Below are positions 63,780 through 64,000 of a DNA stretch of 64,000 bases, one piece after another. Below the pieces are notes generated by a model that was not told the DNA's origin, ran no database searches, and saw only the letters and a program-made list of their open reading frames with translations. The position numbers and the translations under genes were made by a program. This stretch comes from Gallionella sp. (GTDB taxonomy: Bacteria; Pseudomonadota; Gammaproteobacteria; Burkholderiales; Gallionellaceae). How positions within the stretch are numbered: position 1 is the first letter of the stretch; each line of letters starts with the position of its first letter. The stretch lies in NCBI GenBank assembly GCA_003153155.1, contig PLWV01000012.1:16578-80577 (forward strand). The letters run 5' to 3'.

Positions 63780-63879
63780 TTGCCATGCTTTCGGGCAAGT
63801 CGTCATCTAACCCCTCCATCGAGCCGACAACCTCTGGCAAGCCGAGTCTACAGTTCATGTCGAACGTTGAACTTCCGGT

Positions 63880-63977
63880 ATGTGTCGAAAGTGGCCCCTC
63901 GAAATTCTCGGAAGCAGACATTCAAACAGGCAGTACCGACAGCCTTTTCATAAAATCGCCAGCGTCCGCTAAGGCCT
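63880..63977 (+). repeat. Degenerate interspersed repeat, copy 3
   Basis: Aligns with the reversed stretch at 52265-52365: TGTCGA, then ACATTC, TACCGACAG, TTTTCA, AAATCGCCAGCGTCCGCTAAGGCC. The region from 63780 to the end of the window shows no gene. Confidence 0.55.
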
Positions 63978-64000
63978 GCCAGCTCAACCGATCGATGCAA

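Noticed and set aside
63706..63921. 71-codon minus-strand frame at the right edge
   Set aside because: It overlaps the end of the MocR gene and a degenerate repeat; no start signal.
1..64000. CRISPR array to go with the Cas6-like gene
   Set aside because: I looked for regularly spaced 24-40 bp repeats on both strands and found none; the only tandem repeats are in gspD and short A/T units near 8100.
1..64000. tRNA or rRNA genes
   Set aside because: No stretch with a recognisable cloverleaf or rRNA signature was seen in the intergenic gaps.

Overview
The window looks like part of the chromosome of a chemolithotrophic, sulfur-oxidising betaproteobacterium of the Nitrosomonadales. Gallionellaceae (Sideroxydans-like) or a close sulfur oxidiser is my best guess. 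The basis is the gene content (an oxidative-type dsr cluster with dsrL and dsrEFH, SoeABC, AprMBA and Sat, a bc1 complex), not a database search. No rRNA, tRNA, intact insertion sequence or CRISPR array was recognised.

Layout. 1-8070: type II secretion genes gspL (5' end off the window), M, N, D, E, F and a short gspC-like gene, with repeat elements inserted inside and between them. 8230-12210: a mixed stretch (small membrane protein, Mrp/ApbC Fe-S carrier, DUF971 protein, two unknowns, ankyrin protein, small cytochrome c). 12319-14735: petABC on the minus strand. 14824-30007: one long minus-strand run, dsrABEFHCMKLJOPN followed by ybiB/trpD2, cysG and a secreted protein. 30343-33605: a divergent plus-strand operon of six genes: a 69-aa protein, a Cas6/Cmx6-like protein, a DsrC paralogue without its cysteines, a TusA-TusA fusion, an unknown, and a TauD-like oxygenase. 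33699-35773: FadL-type porin, DsrE2 and TusA. 36010-43514: DUF599 protein, then soeABC with a SulP transporter. 43736-51264: sat and an A/T-richer aprMBA block with FKBP, TPR, HIT and small genes. 51417-52840: DUF4279 gene, then a gene-poor stretch with a soeC-like remnant. 52842-60818: a copper-type module (outer-membrane protein, CopC, CopD-cupredoxin fusion, TonB receptor, ExbBD, TonB). 61394-63779: three small membrane proteins divergent from a MocR-type regulator.

How it fits together. A FadL-type porin may admit hydrophobic substrates. TusA, DsrE2, DsrEFH and DsrC would relay sulfane sulfur to DsrAB, whose siroheme needs CysG and DsrN. DsrMKJOP and DsrL handle the electrons. The sulfite formed can be oxidised directly by SoeABC or through APS by AprBA(M) and Sat. 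The bc1 complex links to the respiratory chain.

The two points I find most worth attention are: (1) the divergent operon that pairs a Cas6-like RNA-processing protein with sulfur-carrier paralogues, with no CRISPR array in the window; and (2) an ATAACCC-N4-GGGtTAT palindrome that recurs at three sulfur-gene control regions (dsrA, tusA-dsrE2, soeA/sat).
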